Part shown: positions 18,202-27,720 of the stretch, piece by piece
Position numbering within the stretch: position 1 is the first letter of the stretch
How the letters are laid out: each line of letters starts with the position of its first letter
Assembly: GCA_017694515.1 (NCBI GenBank)
Contig: JADIMV010000040.1
Location: 1-35,719, forward strand
Direction: 5' to 3'
Origin: Candidatus Aphodosoma intestinipullorum
GTDB taxonomy: Bacteria > Bacteroidota > Bacteroidia > Bacteroidales > Paludibacteraceae
Length of the DNA stretch: 35,719 nt
Notes under the pieces: model-generated
Seen by the model: the letters and a program-made list of their open reading frames with translations, nothing else
What the model was told of the DNA's origin: nothing
Database searches by the model: none
Position numbers and translations under genes: made by a program

Positions 18202-18843
18202 ATGAGAAAGCCCGTAAAAACTGTTTTAGTCAGCCTGCTGCTTTTGGTCGCAATCGTTTTTGTAAACGGCTGTTACTTCGTGTTTTTTCATCAGTTCAAA
18301 TCAATGTCGAAACTCCGCCAAGGCAAAGATCTGAATCTCTACGAGTGTTGTAGCGCCTACACCATGCACATGGCTGTGTGGATATTCGGCTGGCCGTTGT
18401 CCCCTGAAGCGGCTTGGGAATGTTTCCTGCTCCACTTTCCTCACAATGACGGTGCTGTGGTGAGGTTCAGAGCCTCCGATGGGCTTATGAAATCTCCCAA
18501 ACTTCAGAAAGCGATAAAGTATTTGGCAGATAAGAAGGCAGGCACATCCGTTCACATCGTATGGAACGCAGCGAAGCATTTCGCCCTGAACAGCCCTGAA
18601 CACCGCGCGGCCATAGCTTTGAATGGATGCGATGTCATAAAGGGAAAAACTGACAAGGCGACGGGTGACTATGAGATTAGGATAAGGTGTCCGATGGTCT
18701 ATCCCAAATACTTCCGGGCAGAATTCAATCTCGGTCTGTTCACCATCTACATCCACGAAGGTCTCTTCAGACATTTGGAGGAGAAAGGCTGGATTAGCCG
18801 TTACACAGCTGAATACCATACCACGGTTAAAGTGACAAAATAA
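18202..18843 (+). CDS. Hypothetical membrane-anchored protein
   Basis: 213 aa; N-terminal hydrophobic helix VLVSLLLLVAIVFVNGCYFVFF; promoter upstream; family not recognised. Confidence 0.75.
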   Translation: MRKPVKTVLVSLLLLVAIVFVNGCYFVFFHQFKSMSKLRQGKDLNLYECCSAYTMHMAVWIFGWPLSPEAAWECFLLHFPHNDGAVVRFRASDGLMKSPKLQKAIKYLADKKAGTSVHIVWNAAKHFALNSPEHRAAIALNGCDVIKGKTDKATGDYEIRIRCPMVYPKYFRAEFNLGLFTIYIHEGLFRHLEEKGWISRYTAEYHTTVKVTK

Positions 18844-18881
18844 AACCCTGTAACACAATAGACAACAAACAAATACATTGT

Positions 18882-20936
18882 ATGATACTGAATTCAATAA
18901 GATTGCCGGAGCTTCCGCTTACTGACCCCATTCCCATTTTCCTGTTGGTGCTGCTGATTATTCTTGTTGCGCCTATGCTCAACCGGATTAAGATACCGCA
19001 TATCATAGGTCTCATCATCGCAGGTATGGTTTTCGGGCCGCACGGACTGAATGTGCTGGCCAAGGACCAGAGTTTTGAACTGTTCGGGGAGGTGGGCATA
19101 CTGTACATTATGTTCCAGTCCGGGCTGGAGGTGGACATGAACACATTCAGGCAGAACAGCAAGAAAGGCATACTGTTCGGTCTGTACACGTTCTTTCTCC
19201 CGATGATTATAGGAACGGTCACATCTATGTACATTCTTAATTTCGACTTCGTGACCTCGGTCCTTCTGTCGAGTATGTATGCGTCGCACACCCTTATAGC
19301 ATACCCGATAGTGAGCAAGATGGGTATAGCGAAACACCGTGCGATTAGCATCACGGTCGTAGGTACTATTATCACGGTTGTGGGTGCGCTGCTTGTGCTG
19401 GCGGTCATCGTGGCGCGTGCCACGGGCGAAATGTCCGCCGGCTATTGGGGAAAGTTCGGTGTCGGGACTGTGATTTTCGGCATTGTTGTCTTCTGGCTGA
19501 TACCGTACATCACAAAATTGTTTCTGAAATTGAACAGCGACAATGTGGCGCAGTATATCTTCGTGCTGGCAATGGTGTTTTTCGCATCGTGGCTCGCGGC
19601 TATTGTCGGTCTGGAGGGCATTATCGGGGCGTTTTTCGCAGGACTGGTGCTGAACAGGCTCATACCGTCGGTGTCGCCCCTGATGAACAGGATAGAGTTT
19701 GTCGGCAACGCGATATTTATACCGTTCTTCCTGATAGGCATCGGCATGATGATAGACCTGCGTGTGTTCTTCACCGGTGGCGACGCGCTGCTTGTAGCGG
19801 TCACAATGAGTGTCGTGGCGACATTCACAAAGTGGCTTGCTGCATGGCTCACTGAGAAATCATGCCGCCTTACTAAGCACGAGGGCAACCTCATATTCGG
19901 CCTTAGCAACGCGCAGGCTGCCGCGACTCTGGCCGCAGTCATGATTGGCTACAATCTCGGCCTGCTCAACCTGAATGTGCTGAACGGCACGATTGTGATG
20001 ATACTCGTGACCTGCACCATAAGCTCTATCGTCACTGAAAAGGCGGCACGGGCCATCGCTTTGGCCGATGTGGCTGATAAGGAGTCGGATGACAGGCCGG
20101 AAGTGACAGGACAGGAGCGCATCCTCGTACCTATTTCTAATCCGCAGACCATGCCGCAGCTCATTGAGCTGAGCAACCTGATTAAGGACAAGAACAACAA
20201 GAAGGCGATTTATGCCCTGAGCATCAACAGTATAAACGGCGAGGACGATGAGCGTAAAGGCAAGCTGATGGAGAGCGCGGCAAAACTGGCTGCATCGACC
20301 GACAGCCAGCTCACCCCGATAGTGAAAAGGGACATAAACGTGGCTAACTGCATAGTGACCACTGCCGAAGAGTACGACATCACCGATGTACTGGTAGGTG
20401 TACACCAGAAAAGCAATATAGTCGACACGTTCTACGGCAACGTCATCTCCTCGCTGCTTAAAAGCTCCGATGAGAATCTCATCATCTACGGGACAAAGCA
20501 CCCCGTGAGCGACGTGAAGCGTCTGGTTGTAGCCGTGCCTGACAAGGCGGAGTTTGAACTCGGCTTCCCGCTGTGGTTCGAGAGGGTGAAGAACATAGCT
20601 TCGCAGCTTGGCATCAGCGTGCTATTCTTCGCAAGCCAGCGCACGACAGCGGCTCTGAAAGAGATGTGCGGACGGCAGAAGCTGAAAAACACGGACTTCA
20701 AGGAACTGGAGTCATGGGAGGATTTCCTCATCGTCACTCAGGAGGTGCGCCCGCACGACACGGTGATAATCATCTCGGCGCGGAAATCCACGCTCTCCTA
20801 CCATCCGCTCTTTGACAAAGTGCCGTACTACATAAGCAAGTACTTCACCGCGAACAACTTCATGATTATCTTCCCCCAGCAGAAAGAGCGCACTCTGCAC
20901 GAGGGCGAACTCTTCAACCCCCTGAAGATTAACTGA
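18882..20936 (+). CDS. CPA2-family Na+/H+ (or K+/H+) antiporter with C-terminal universal-stress-like domain
   Basis: 684 aa; IPHIIGLIIAGMVFGPHGLNVL, LYIMFQSGLEVDM, multiple TM helices; soluble C-terminus beginning ERILVPISNPQTMPQLIELSNLI. Confidence 0.9.
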   Translation: MILNSIRLPELPLTDPIPIFLLVLLIILVAPMLNRIKIPHIIGLIIAGMVFGPHGLNVLAKDQSFELFGEVGILYIMFQSGLEVDMNTFRQNSKKGILFGLYTFFLPMIIGTVTSMYILNFDFVTSVLLSSMYASHTLIAYPIVSKMGIAKHRAISITVVGTIITVVGALLVLAVIVARATGEMSAGYWGKFGVGTVIFGIVVFWLIPYITKLFLKLNSDNVAQYIFVLAMVFFASWLAAIVGLEGIIGAFFAGLVLNRLIPSVSPLMNRIEFVGNAIFIPFFLIGIGMMIDLRVFFTGGDALLVAVTMSVVATFTKWLAAWLTEKSCRLTKHEGNLIFGLSNAQAAATLAAVMIGYNLGLLNLNVLNGTIVMILVTCTISSIVTEKAARAIALADVADKESDDRPEVTGQERILVPISNPQTMPQLIELSNLIKDKNNKKAIYALSINSINGEDDERKGKLMESAAKLAASTDSQLTPIVKRDINVANCIVTTAEEYDITDVLVGVHQKSNIVDTFYGNVISSLLKSSDENLIIYGTKHPVSDVKRLVVAVPDKAEFELGFPLWFERVKNIASQLGISVLFFASQRTTAALKEMCGRQKLKNTDFKELESWEDFLIVTQEVRPHDTVIIISARKSTLSYHPLFDKVPYYISKYFTANNFMIIFPQQKERTLHEGELFNPLKIN

Positions 20937-20952
20937 CAAACGTACAGTCATC

Positions 20953-22641
20953 ATGAATCCGTTCAACTACTCCCGCAGGGAGACCGTACAGATACAAGTC
21001 GGCTCGACAACCGTAGGCGGCGATGCGCCCGTCCGCATACAGACCATGGCCAACACCGACACTAACGACATCGAGGCATCCCTCGCTCAGGCCGTACGCT
21101 GCTGCAATGCAGGCGCGGAGTTGCTCCGTTTCACCACTCAGGGCACACGTGAGGCGCAGAGCCTCGGCATCATCCACGACCGTCTGCGGGATCAGGGCAT
21201 CACTACCCCCCTCGTGGCCGACATCCATTTCAACCCCAAGGTGGCTGAGACAGCCGCCGCCCTCATCGAGAAAGTACGCATCAACCCCGGCAACTTCGTC
21301 CCCGGCAAGCAGGGCGAATACACGCAGGAGGAATGGGACGCCGAACTTGAAGCCATCCGCGCCAAGCTCCGCCCGCTCCTCGACATCTGCCGTCGCCACG
21401 GCACTGCCGTCCGCATCGGCGTGAACCATGGCTCTCTCTCCCCCCGCATCATGAGCCGCTACGGCAACACCCCCGAAGGTCTTGCTGCCTCGTGCATAGA
21501 GTTCATCGAGATGTGCGAAAAGGAGGATTTCCGCAATATTGTGCTGTCCGTCAAAGCGTCTAACACCCTTGTGATGATCCACGCCGTGCGCCTGCTCGTG
21601 CGCGAGATGGACTCTCGCGGTATGCGCTACCCCATCCATCTCGGCGTGACCGAGGCCGGGAGCGATGACGAAGGGCGCATCAAGTCCGCCGTCGGCATCG
21701 GCACTCTGCTCGCCGACGGCATCGGCGACACCGTACGCGTCTCCCTCTCCGAAGCCCCCGAGGCGGAACTCCCCGTGGCTCGCACTCTTGTACGCTACAT
21801 CACGGCCCGCACCGGGCATAAGCCCATCAATGGCAAACTCTGCGAAGGCTTCTCGCCCTACTCCTTCTCTCGGCGCGAAAGTGAACGCGTGGGCCGCATC
21901 GGCGGAGGACAGCCGCCAGTTGTCGTGGCCAATGACCCATGCACCGCCTCGCCGCAGGCCGACTATACCCTCAACGTCAGCCTGCCCTTCTGTTTCATCA
22001 TGCGCCCCGACGAGATGACCGACCGCATCATGCGCATACTCCGTGGCAATCCTTTCATCATCGCGATGCTCTACAGCCGCCACGCCAACCCCGTAGGCGA
22101 ACTCCGTGCCGCGATTCATCGCCTCACCGCCGCCGGGCTGAAAAACCCCGTCATCGTCAGTCGCTCTTACCGCGAGACCTCTGTCAAGACTCTACAGATT
22201 AAGGCTGCCGCCGACTTCGGCGCACTCCTTGCCGACGGCCTCGTTGACGGCATAATGCTTGAGGACACCACCCACACCTTTTCTCAGGAGACCCTCAACG
22301 ACATCATGTTCAAGATATTGCAGGCCGCCCGCGCTCGCATCACCGCCACAGAGTACATCTCCTGCCCCAGCTGTGGCCGCACCAAGTTCGACCTTCCGGA
22401 GGCCGTCCGCCGCGTCAAGGCCGCCACAGCCCACCTCCCCGGCCTGAAAATCGCCGTCATGGGCTGCATAGTCAACGGCCCGGGCGAGATGGCCGATGCC
22501 GACTACGGCTACATCGGTGCCGCCGCAGGCCGCGTTTCGCTCTATCGTGGCCGCGAGTGCGTCGCGAAGAACATCCCCGAGGCCGAGGCCACAGACCGCC
22601 TCCTCGCCCTCATCGCCGCCGACGGCCGTATCCCCTCCTGA
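20953..22641 (+). CDS. ispG: 4-hydroxy-3-methylbut-2-enyl diphosphate synthase (long Bacteroidetes-type)
   Basis: 562 aa; TVQIQVGSTTVGGDAPVRIQTMANTDTNDIEASLAQ, VADIHFNPKVAE, C-terminal CPSCGRTKFDL...MGCIVNGPGEMADADYGYIG. Confidence 0.96.
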   Translation: MNPFNYSRRETVQIQVGSTTVGGDAPVRIQTMANTDTNDIEASLAQAVRCCNAGAELLRFTTQGTREAQSLGIIHDRLRDQGITTPLVADIHFNPKVAETAAALIEKVRINPGNFVPGKQGEYTQEEWDAELEAIRAKLRPLLDICRRHGTAVRIGVNHGSLSPRIMSRYGNTPEGLAASCIEFIEMCEKEDFRNIVLSVKASNTLVMIHAVRLLVREMDSRGMRYPIHLGVTEAGSDDEGRIKSAVGIGTLLADGIGDTVRVSLSEAPEAELPVARTLVRYITARTGHKPINGKLCEGFSPYSFSRRESERVGRIGGGQPPVVVANDPCTASPQADYTLNVSLPFCFIMRPDEMTDRIMRILRGNPFIIAMLYSRHANPVGELRAAIHRLTAAGLKNPVIVSRSYRETSVKTLQIKAAADFGALLADGLVDGIMLEDTTHTFSQETLNDIMFKILQAARARITATEYISCPSCGRTKFDLPEAVRRVKAATAHLPGLKIAVMGCIVNGPGEMADADYGYIGAAAGRVSLYRGRECVAKNIPEAEATDRLLALIAADGRIPS

Positions 22642-22661
22642 CATATCAGCCTACTGTAAAC

Positions 22662-22698
22662 CTTAACGCCCTGCACCGTGCTTGATGCAGGGCGTTTT
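22662..22698 (+). terminator. Intrinsic terminator after ispG
   Basis: AACGCCCTGCA...TGCAGGGCGTTTTCATTTT. Confidence 0.85.
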
Positions 22699-22783
22699 CA
22701 TTTTGCTCTGACCGCCCTCTCTGCCGGACTCACCGATAGCCCATCCTTCCTACTTGACACCGCATCTTCTTCTCTAAATTAGA

Positions 22784-22850
22784 GTTAAAAACACGTACTC
22801 TCGCTGAAGTCCTTAGCCAGCCCCTCCGAAGCCTCACCGAAGCCCCTCAC
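22784..22850 (+). repeat. Dispersed repeat copy C
   Basis: GTTAAAAACACGTACTCTCGCTGAAGTCCTTAGCCAGCCCCTCCGAAGCCTCACCGAAGCCCCTCACC. Confidence 0.8.
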
Positions 22851-22889
22851 CATCCGTAAAGCCGGCATCCGCCTTGTTCCGTCGCACTT

Positions 22890-23002
22890 TCACCCTTTTG
22901 GGTGATTGCAACTGTATCACATATGACGTATATTTGCAAGCGGGTAACAGTTGTTGCCACCCGTGCCGATGCATTACGGCAATCGGATTTTCATTATCTT
23001 TG
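22890..23002 (+). promoter_or_regulatory. Regulatory region of the rSAM operon: two TAnnTTTG elements with inverted repeats
   Basis: TCACCCttttGGGTGA (22890-22905); TTG-20-TATATTTG (22906-22936); CGGGT...ACCCG (22941-22963); second TATCTTTG (22995-23002). Confidence 0.45.
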
Positions 23003-23043
23003 CAAGGTACAAACTATAACATTGACCCATAAACCTCTAAGCC

Positions 23044-24111
23044 ATGAAACATTTCTTGACTGCACTCTGTACCCTACTCTTCTGGGTACAGGGTATTCAC
23101 AGCACCGTACTCACCACCCGCATAGACGAGCGCATAGAACTCGCCTCCTACCTCAGCAGATATGTCGGCTTTGACCGCGATCTCCCTATCGATGGCTACT
23201 ATTTCAACTATGTCGATCGGCAGTTCGTCTCCCGTACAAAGGGACTTCTTCTTTCTGACAACATATACTATTTTATGGCCTCCGGTTATGAGATCGACCG
23301 TGAACTGCTGTTGTCCGCCGCGCTCACATGGAAAATCGACAGTGGCCACATAGTGCAGGATGCGGATAAGACCAACAGGATGAGACAGACATGGCCTGCC
23401 AAAGAGTACGATGCCCTGATGGGGTTCATAGACCAGTTCTACCGCCAGACACGCTTCGGCGAATTCTTCACGGCGCAGAAGCCGCTCTACGACAAGGCCA
23501 AGGAGCTGTATGACAGTATGGCGCTTTCCGGTTTCCACACCGGTTTCCTCGACTCCATCACCTCCGCCCCTGCCGACAGCATCACTCTCTATATCTCACT
23601 GCTCAGCTACAAGGGCAACATACCTTTGCTCGCGTCCGGTGCAGTAGTAGTCAACGGTTTCATGATCCATCAGCCCCCCAAGCCTGAAAATGTCGGCTTC
23701 TCTCCCGACGCGCTGTGGATAGACGGACTTTCCGGTGACGACGTGATATATCCGCTTCTCTGCTCCCTATCTGAACTCATCCTTTACGGCGGAGCTGACA
23801 CACAGCGCACCATATCTCGCACGGCTATGGAGTACTACAAGTCGGCCATGTACCTCTTCGACAGGGCGCACGTCTCCCCCGAGGATATTATACCCCGTCA
23901 GATGTCGCAGCTTGCCGCCCTCGCCTACCTCGAGATGTATCATGCGGACATATTGGACTTCGCCATCATCGGTGACACCCGAAGGGGATTTTTCTGGGAA
24001 AACGAACTTTACAGGCGCATGAAAAAGCTCCGCTCTGCGGACAACTTTGCCGACAAACCGTTCAAAGATATGATGAACAGCCTATTATACGAACTCAAGA
24101 CCTTACTATGA
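23044..24111 (+). CDS. Secreted protein of unknown function (tentatively DUF4932-like)
   Basis: 355 aa; signal peptide MKHFLTALCTLLFWVQGIHS; family assignment from general appearance only; ATGA overlap with the next gene. Confidence 0.8.
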   Translation: MKHFLTALCTLLFWVQGIHSTVLTTRIDERIELASYLSRYVGFDRDLPIDGYYFNYVDRQFVSRTKGLLLSDNIYYFMASGYEIDRELLLSAALTWKIDSGHIVQDADKTNRMRQTWPAKEYDALMGFIDQFYRQTRFGEFFTAQKPLYDKAKELYDSMALSGFHTGFLDSITSAPADSITLYISLLSYKGNIPLLASGAVVVNGFMIHQPPKPENVGFSPDALWIDGLSGDDVIYPLLCSLSELILYGGADTQRTISRTAMEYYKSAMYLFDRAHVSPEDIIPRQMSQLAALAYLEMYHADILDFAIIGDTRRGFFWENELYRRMKKLRSADNFADKPFKDMMNSLLYELKTLL

Positions 24112-25440
24112 TACTTTCACATTATAACTTTCCTCTCGAATACGATGGGGGCTATTACATATACAATGCGCTGTCTAATTCGTTGGTAGACATCGATCAG
24201 GACACGTATTCCGTCTTGTCATCTGAAAAAAATCAGAGCGGAGAGTTCGATACTGCAAAACTTGACGGTGAGACCGTCGAAGCTCTGCGCAAAAACAGTA
24301 TGCTGACCACCAGCTATGAAGATGAGTTCCTTATATACAAATCTATCATAAGCAGAGTCCGGGTCGAACGGGACACGATGCACATAACCATCGCCCCTAC
24401 AATGGATTGCCACTTCAATTGCCATTATTGCTTTGAAAAATTCAAACGACCCGGAAACATCTCAGAAGAGATGATGGATCGCATCATTAAATTCATATCT
24501 GGGAAAAAGGAAGTCAAGGCGTTAAGATTAACATGGTTCGGGGGGAGAGCCATTAATGGCCATACATGAAATAGAGACATTCTATGATAAGCTGAAAGCC
24601 CATCTGTCAGATATCCAGTTCAGTTCAAACATCATCACTACCGCATATGATGTGACAGAAGAGACGGTTCGCATATTAAAGAAAGTCCAGATAACATCAA
24701 TGCAGATTACAATTGATGGAATGAAAGAGACCCACAACAAAATAAAACGCATTGATGGAGTCGATGTCTTTGAACAGATCATGAAAAACATCGAATTACT
24801 CAACGATGAATACCCCGAATTGCATATAGTACTACGCGTAAATTTGACCAAAGCCAATGCCCTCGAATATCCCAAGCTAGTGGATTCTATATTCGAAAGA
24901 TTCAAGGGAAGAAAAAACATAAATCCCGCACCTGCATTTATTCTTGAAAAGGATATCCATATATGCAACGAGTGCAATACAGGTCTTTTCAATCATAAAG
25001 AGCGTTCCGCTTTTATATTGGATTTATACCATCATGGCTATGATAGCCCTTACGCAAGATACCCTAATAAAGTAATGGCCGAATGTGCCATACGCAATGA
25101 TTTAGCTGTTGCCTTTGACCCACGGGGATATGTATACAAATGTTGGGAGGTTATAGGTGATGAATCATACGCCATAGGCAAGATTGGAGACGACGGACGG
25201 ATAGTGGAGTTCAATCAGCTTGTCTATAACAGACAGATGTACGGTGCTGACCCTCTCGAAGATCCCGTATGCCGGAAATGCAGATACTTGCCTATATGCA
25301 ATGGCGGTTGCCCTATTCACCGTATCCAGAATAAATTTGAAAAATGCAGGAATAATTACTGTTCCCACTACAAAGGCTACTTGGAAGAGTTTCTGAAAAT
25401 ACATATCGCACGCTCCAAACGTGACAGATCCGACAAATGA
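24108..25440 (+). pseudogene. Radical SAM/SPASM domain enzyme, split by a +1 frameshift at ~24540-24545
   Basis: Part 1 (24108-24569) has CHFNCHYC (CxxxCxxC) and ends LTWFGGRAINGHT*; part 2 (ORF from 24556) resumes as EPLMAIHEIETFYDKL and carries the SPASM cysteines CRKCRYLPICNGGCP...C...C. Removing one G from GGGGGG restores WFGGEPLM. Could be an assembly error or phase variation rather than a true pseudogene. Confidence 0.85.
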
Positions 25441-26186
25441 CAGACGGCTTACACATTAAGAACATGGACAACCACTCGAAACAAACCCCATCTGACTTTC
25501 CCATTGAGACCGTTCTGGACGCTTTAAGCATGGGACTCTACCAGCGTTTCATCTTGTTGGATTACGCCAACGACAGGCTTCTCTACATCTCCGACAGCTT
25601 TTCCTGCATATGCGGGAAATCAAGGGAAGAGCTGTACAGCGTGCCTGCCATAAACTTTCTGCACAGCCTCCGCCCCGCCTCCGAAAACGAAAGGCTCATG
25701 GAAATTGTAGAGCAAATAAATGCACTGGTCAGCGGGACAGAAGGCTTGTCCCCGGCTGCACTCACACTGTCGGTAGACATGAACGTCCTACGGGCTGACG
25801 GAACTATATGCCTGACCAACCACCAGTACATCCCCCTCTCCTTCTCCCCAGACGGGAAAACGCTGTCCAAACTCCTGATAATACTCTCGTTGCCGACATC
25901 GGCCTTTGCGTTTGATAAAATCATCGTCTCCGACAGGCTGCACGGCATGATCTACCGGCTGACGGCCGACCGTCAATGGCAATGCAAATCCGCACAGCAG
26001 TACACCGACAGGGAATTACAGATATTGCGGTTGGCGGCCATCGGCAAAACCCGCAAAGAAGTAGCGGAAATCCTGTGCCGCTCAGAGGAAACAATTAAAA
26101 CTACCAGTGCCGGACTGATGAAAAAGACAGGTTCTAAAAACATCATAGAAGCCCTTTGCAATGCCATTCATCTCAGGCTCATCTGA
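25437..26186 (+). CDS. PAS-like sensor / LuxR-family transcriptional regulator
   Basis: 249 aa; C-terminal HTH YTDRELQILRLAAIGKTRKEVAEILCRSEETIKTTSAGLMKKTGSKNIIEAL; N-terminal LLDYANDRLLYISDSFSCICGKSREEL PAS-like; ATGA overlap with rSAM. Confidence 0.85.
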   Translation: MTDGLHIKNMDNHSKQTPSDFPIETVLDALSMGLYQRFILLDYANDRLLYISDSFSCICGKSREELYSVPAINFLHSLRPASENERLMEIVEQINALVSGTEGLSPAALTLSVDMNVLRADGTICLTNHQYIPLSFSPDGKTLSKLLIILSLPTSAFAFDKIIVSDRLHGMIYRLTADRQWQCKSAQQYTDRELQILRLAAIGKTRKEVAEILCRSEETIKTTSAGLMKKTGSKNIIEALCNAIHLRLI

Positions 26187-26264
26187 CCCCGCGCCACGAG
26201 CGGGACACACCTTGCATGACATACTCCCGTACATCTGTGTCATCTGCCCGACAAAATTCACCCC

Positions 26265-26750
26265 TCACATCTCCACCACCTCCAGCCCCGTCACCCTCCC
26301 CTTCTCCACAGTCAGCCGCAGCAGCGTCCTCACCTTTTGCCATCCGTACGTGCCAGCCGCCCCGGGATTCATCGTCATCATCCCCAGCCGCTTGTCATAC
26401 ATCACCCGCAATATATGCGAATGCCCGCACACGAAAAGATCCGGCTTCCCCTCCTCGATAAGCCCTCGTGCCCACCGCCCGTAATGTCCCGGATAACCGC
26501 CTATATGCGTCATCAGCACCCTGATGCCCTCGCACTCGAAGCGCAGCGACGCGTGCAGCTCCGCCCGCAGATCCCAGCCGTCCGCATTGCCGTACACCGC
26601 CCTCACCGGCGCAATCCTGCACAGCCGGTCGTATGTCTCCCACCTGCCTATATCCCCCGCGTGCCATATCTCGTCGGCCCACTTCAGATGCTGCCTCAGT
26701 TTCTCGTCCACACATCCGTGCGTGTCGGACAATATAATCACCTTCCTCAT
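26265..26750 (-). CDS. YfcE-like metallophosphoesterase
   Basis: Internal Met start MRKVIILSDTHGCVDEKL; WHAGDIG, VYGNADGWD, VCGHSH, NPGAAG metallophosphoesterase motifs. Confidence 0.93.
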   Translation of the reverse strand: MRKVIILSDTHGCVDEKLRQHLKWADEIWHAGDIGRWETYDRLCRIAPVRAVYGNADGWDLRAELHASLRFECEGIRVLMTHIGGYPGHYGRWARGLIEEGKPDLFVCGHSHILRVMYDKRLGMMTMNPGAAGTYGWQKVRTLLRLTVEKGRVTGLEVVEM

Positions 26751-26891
26751 AAATACGCAACAAAAAAGTAACGCAACAAAAAATGGGGGCACTGCTATCA
26801 CAGCAGCACCCGCACTCACGCCTAACTTAAAAAATAAAACTATGAAAAAATGTATGGTTGGAGGAAAAACGTCCTCCCGCGTTATCTTTCC

Positions 26892-27479
26892 TCATTGCCT
26901 CACAATCCCGCCGAACAGCACCTTGATAATGTTCTGTCTGTGATCCCTGATATACGTCCCTATCGTATGGTTCAGATACGGAGCCTCAAGCCCCTTCAGC
27001 GCATAGAGCGTCATCATCGCCGCCCACTGCGTATTCTGCACAGTGAAAATCTTCTTCTGCGCCCCGTCGTCATATATCTGCTTCAGCATCCTTATCTCCT
27101 TAACATCTATCGGCCGCCGCGCCTTCTCCACCTCATATATATTCCGGAAAAAATCCGCCTTCAGCGACCCGTTCCGCTCCACAGCCTCCTTCACCGCCTC
27201 GAACCTCACGAAGATATACTCCTCCAGCTTCCTGTCGGCGGGCAACTCCTTGGCCATCACCACCTGAAGCCTGTCTATAAGCAGGTCAAGCTCATTCTCA
27301 ATCACAGCCAGATACACCTCATCCTTATTCCTGAAATAAGTGTACAGCGTCCTCCGCCCCTTGCCTGAGGCAATGGCTATATCGTTCATAGTCACATGGC
27401 TCTTCCCGTACTGCGCGAACAGCCGCCGCGCCACATCCACAATAAGAACCCTCGTCTTCGAGACCTTTTCCTGTTTCAT
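26892..27479 (-). CDS. TetR/AcrR-family transcriptional regulator
   Basis: MKQEKVSKTRVLIVDVARRLFAQYGKSHVTMNDIAIASGKGRRTLYTYFRNKDEVYLAVIENE; start chosen at the Met just downstream of the promoter. Confidence 0.92.
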   Translation of the reverse strand: MKQEKVSKTRVLIVDVARRLFAQYGKSHVTMNDIAIASGKGRRTLYTYFRNKDEVYLAVIENELDLLIDRLQVVMAKELPADRKLEEYIFVRFEAVKEAVERNGSLKADFFRNIYEVEKARRPIDVKEIRMLKQIYDDGAQKKIFTVQNTQWAAMMTLYALKGLEAPYLNHTIGTYIRDHRQNIIKVLFGGIVRQ

Positions 27480-27507
27480 ACTGGCATGAAATCTCAAAAT
27501 AGTCATG

Positions 27508-27538
27508 CAAATATACCCTTTTCTCCCTACACCGCAAA
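27508..27538 (-). promoter_or_regulatory. Promoter of the tetR-family gene
   Basis: Minus strand TTTG (27535-27538), 19 nt, TATATTTG (27508-27515). Confidence 0.6.
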
Positions 27539-27666
27539 ACATTTCCACGGTAATAATTTTCGGATAACCACATTAACCCCAAACACACTATTGTAGACAA
27601 CGGAATTACGTGATGACAAAAGGACTTACGCCGAGGTCTCATCATGAAACCTCATTGCAAATATAA

Positions 27667-27720
27667 GTTAAAAACACATACTCTCGCCGAAGCCCCTCCG
27701 AAGCCCCGAGCCAGCCACTC
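27667..27720 (+). repeat. Dispersed repeat copy D
   Basis: GTTAAAAACACATACTCTCGCCGAAGCCCCTCCGAAGCCCCGAGCCAGCCACTC. Confidence 0.8.

Noticed and set aside
20929-22119. 396-aa minus-strand ORF opposite ispG
   Set aside because: Fully antisense to a clear ispG; low-complexity His/Ala/Gly/Asp composition typical of the mirror frame of a GC-rich gene.
22902-23174. 90-aa ORF as a possible rSAM precursor peptide
   Set aside because: Overlaps the promoter and the start of the 23044 gene out of frame; no leader/core-like organisation.
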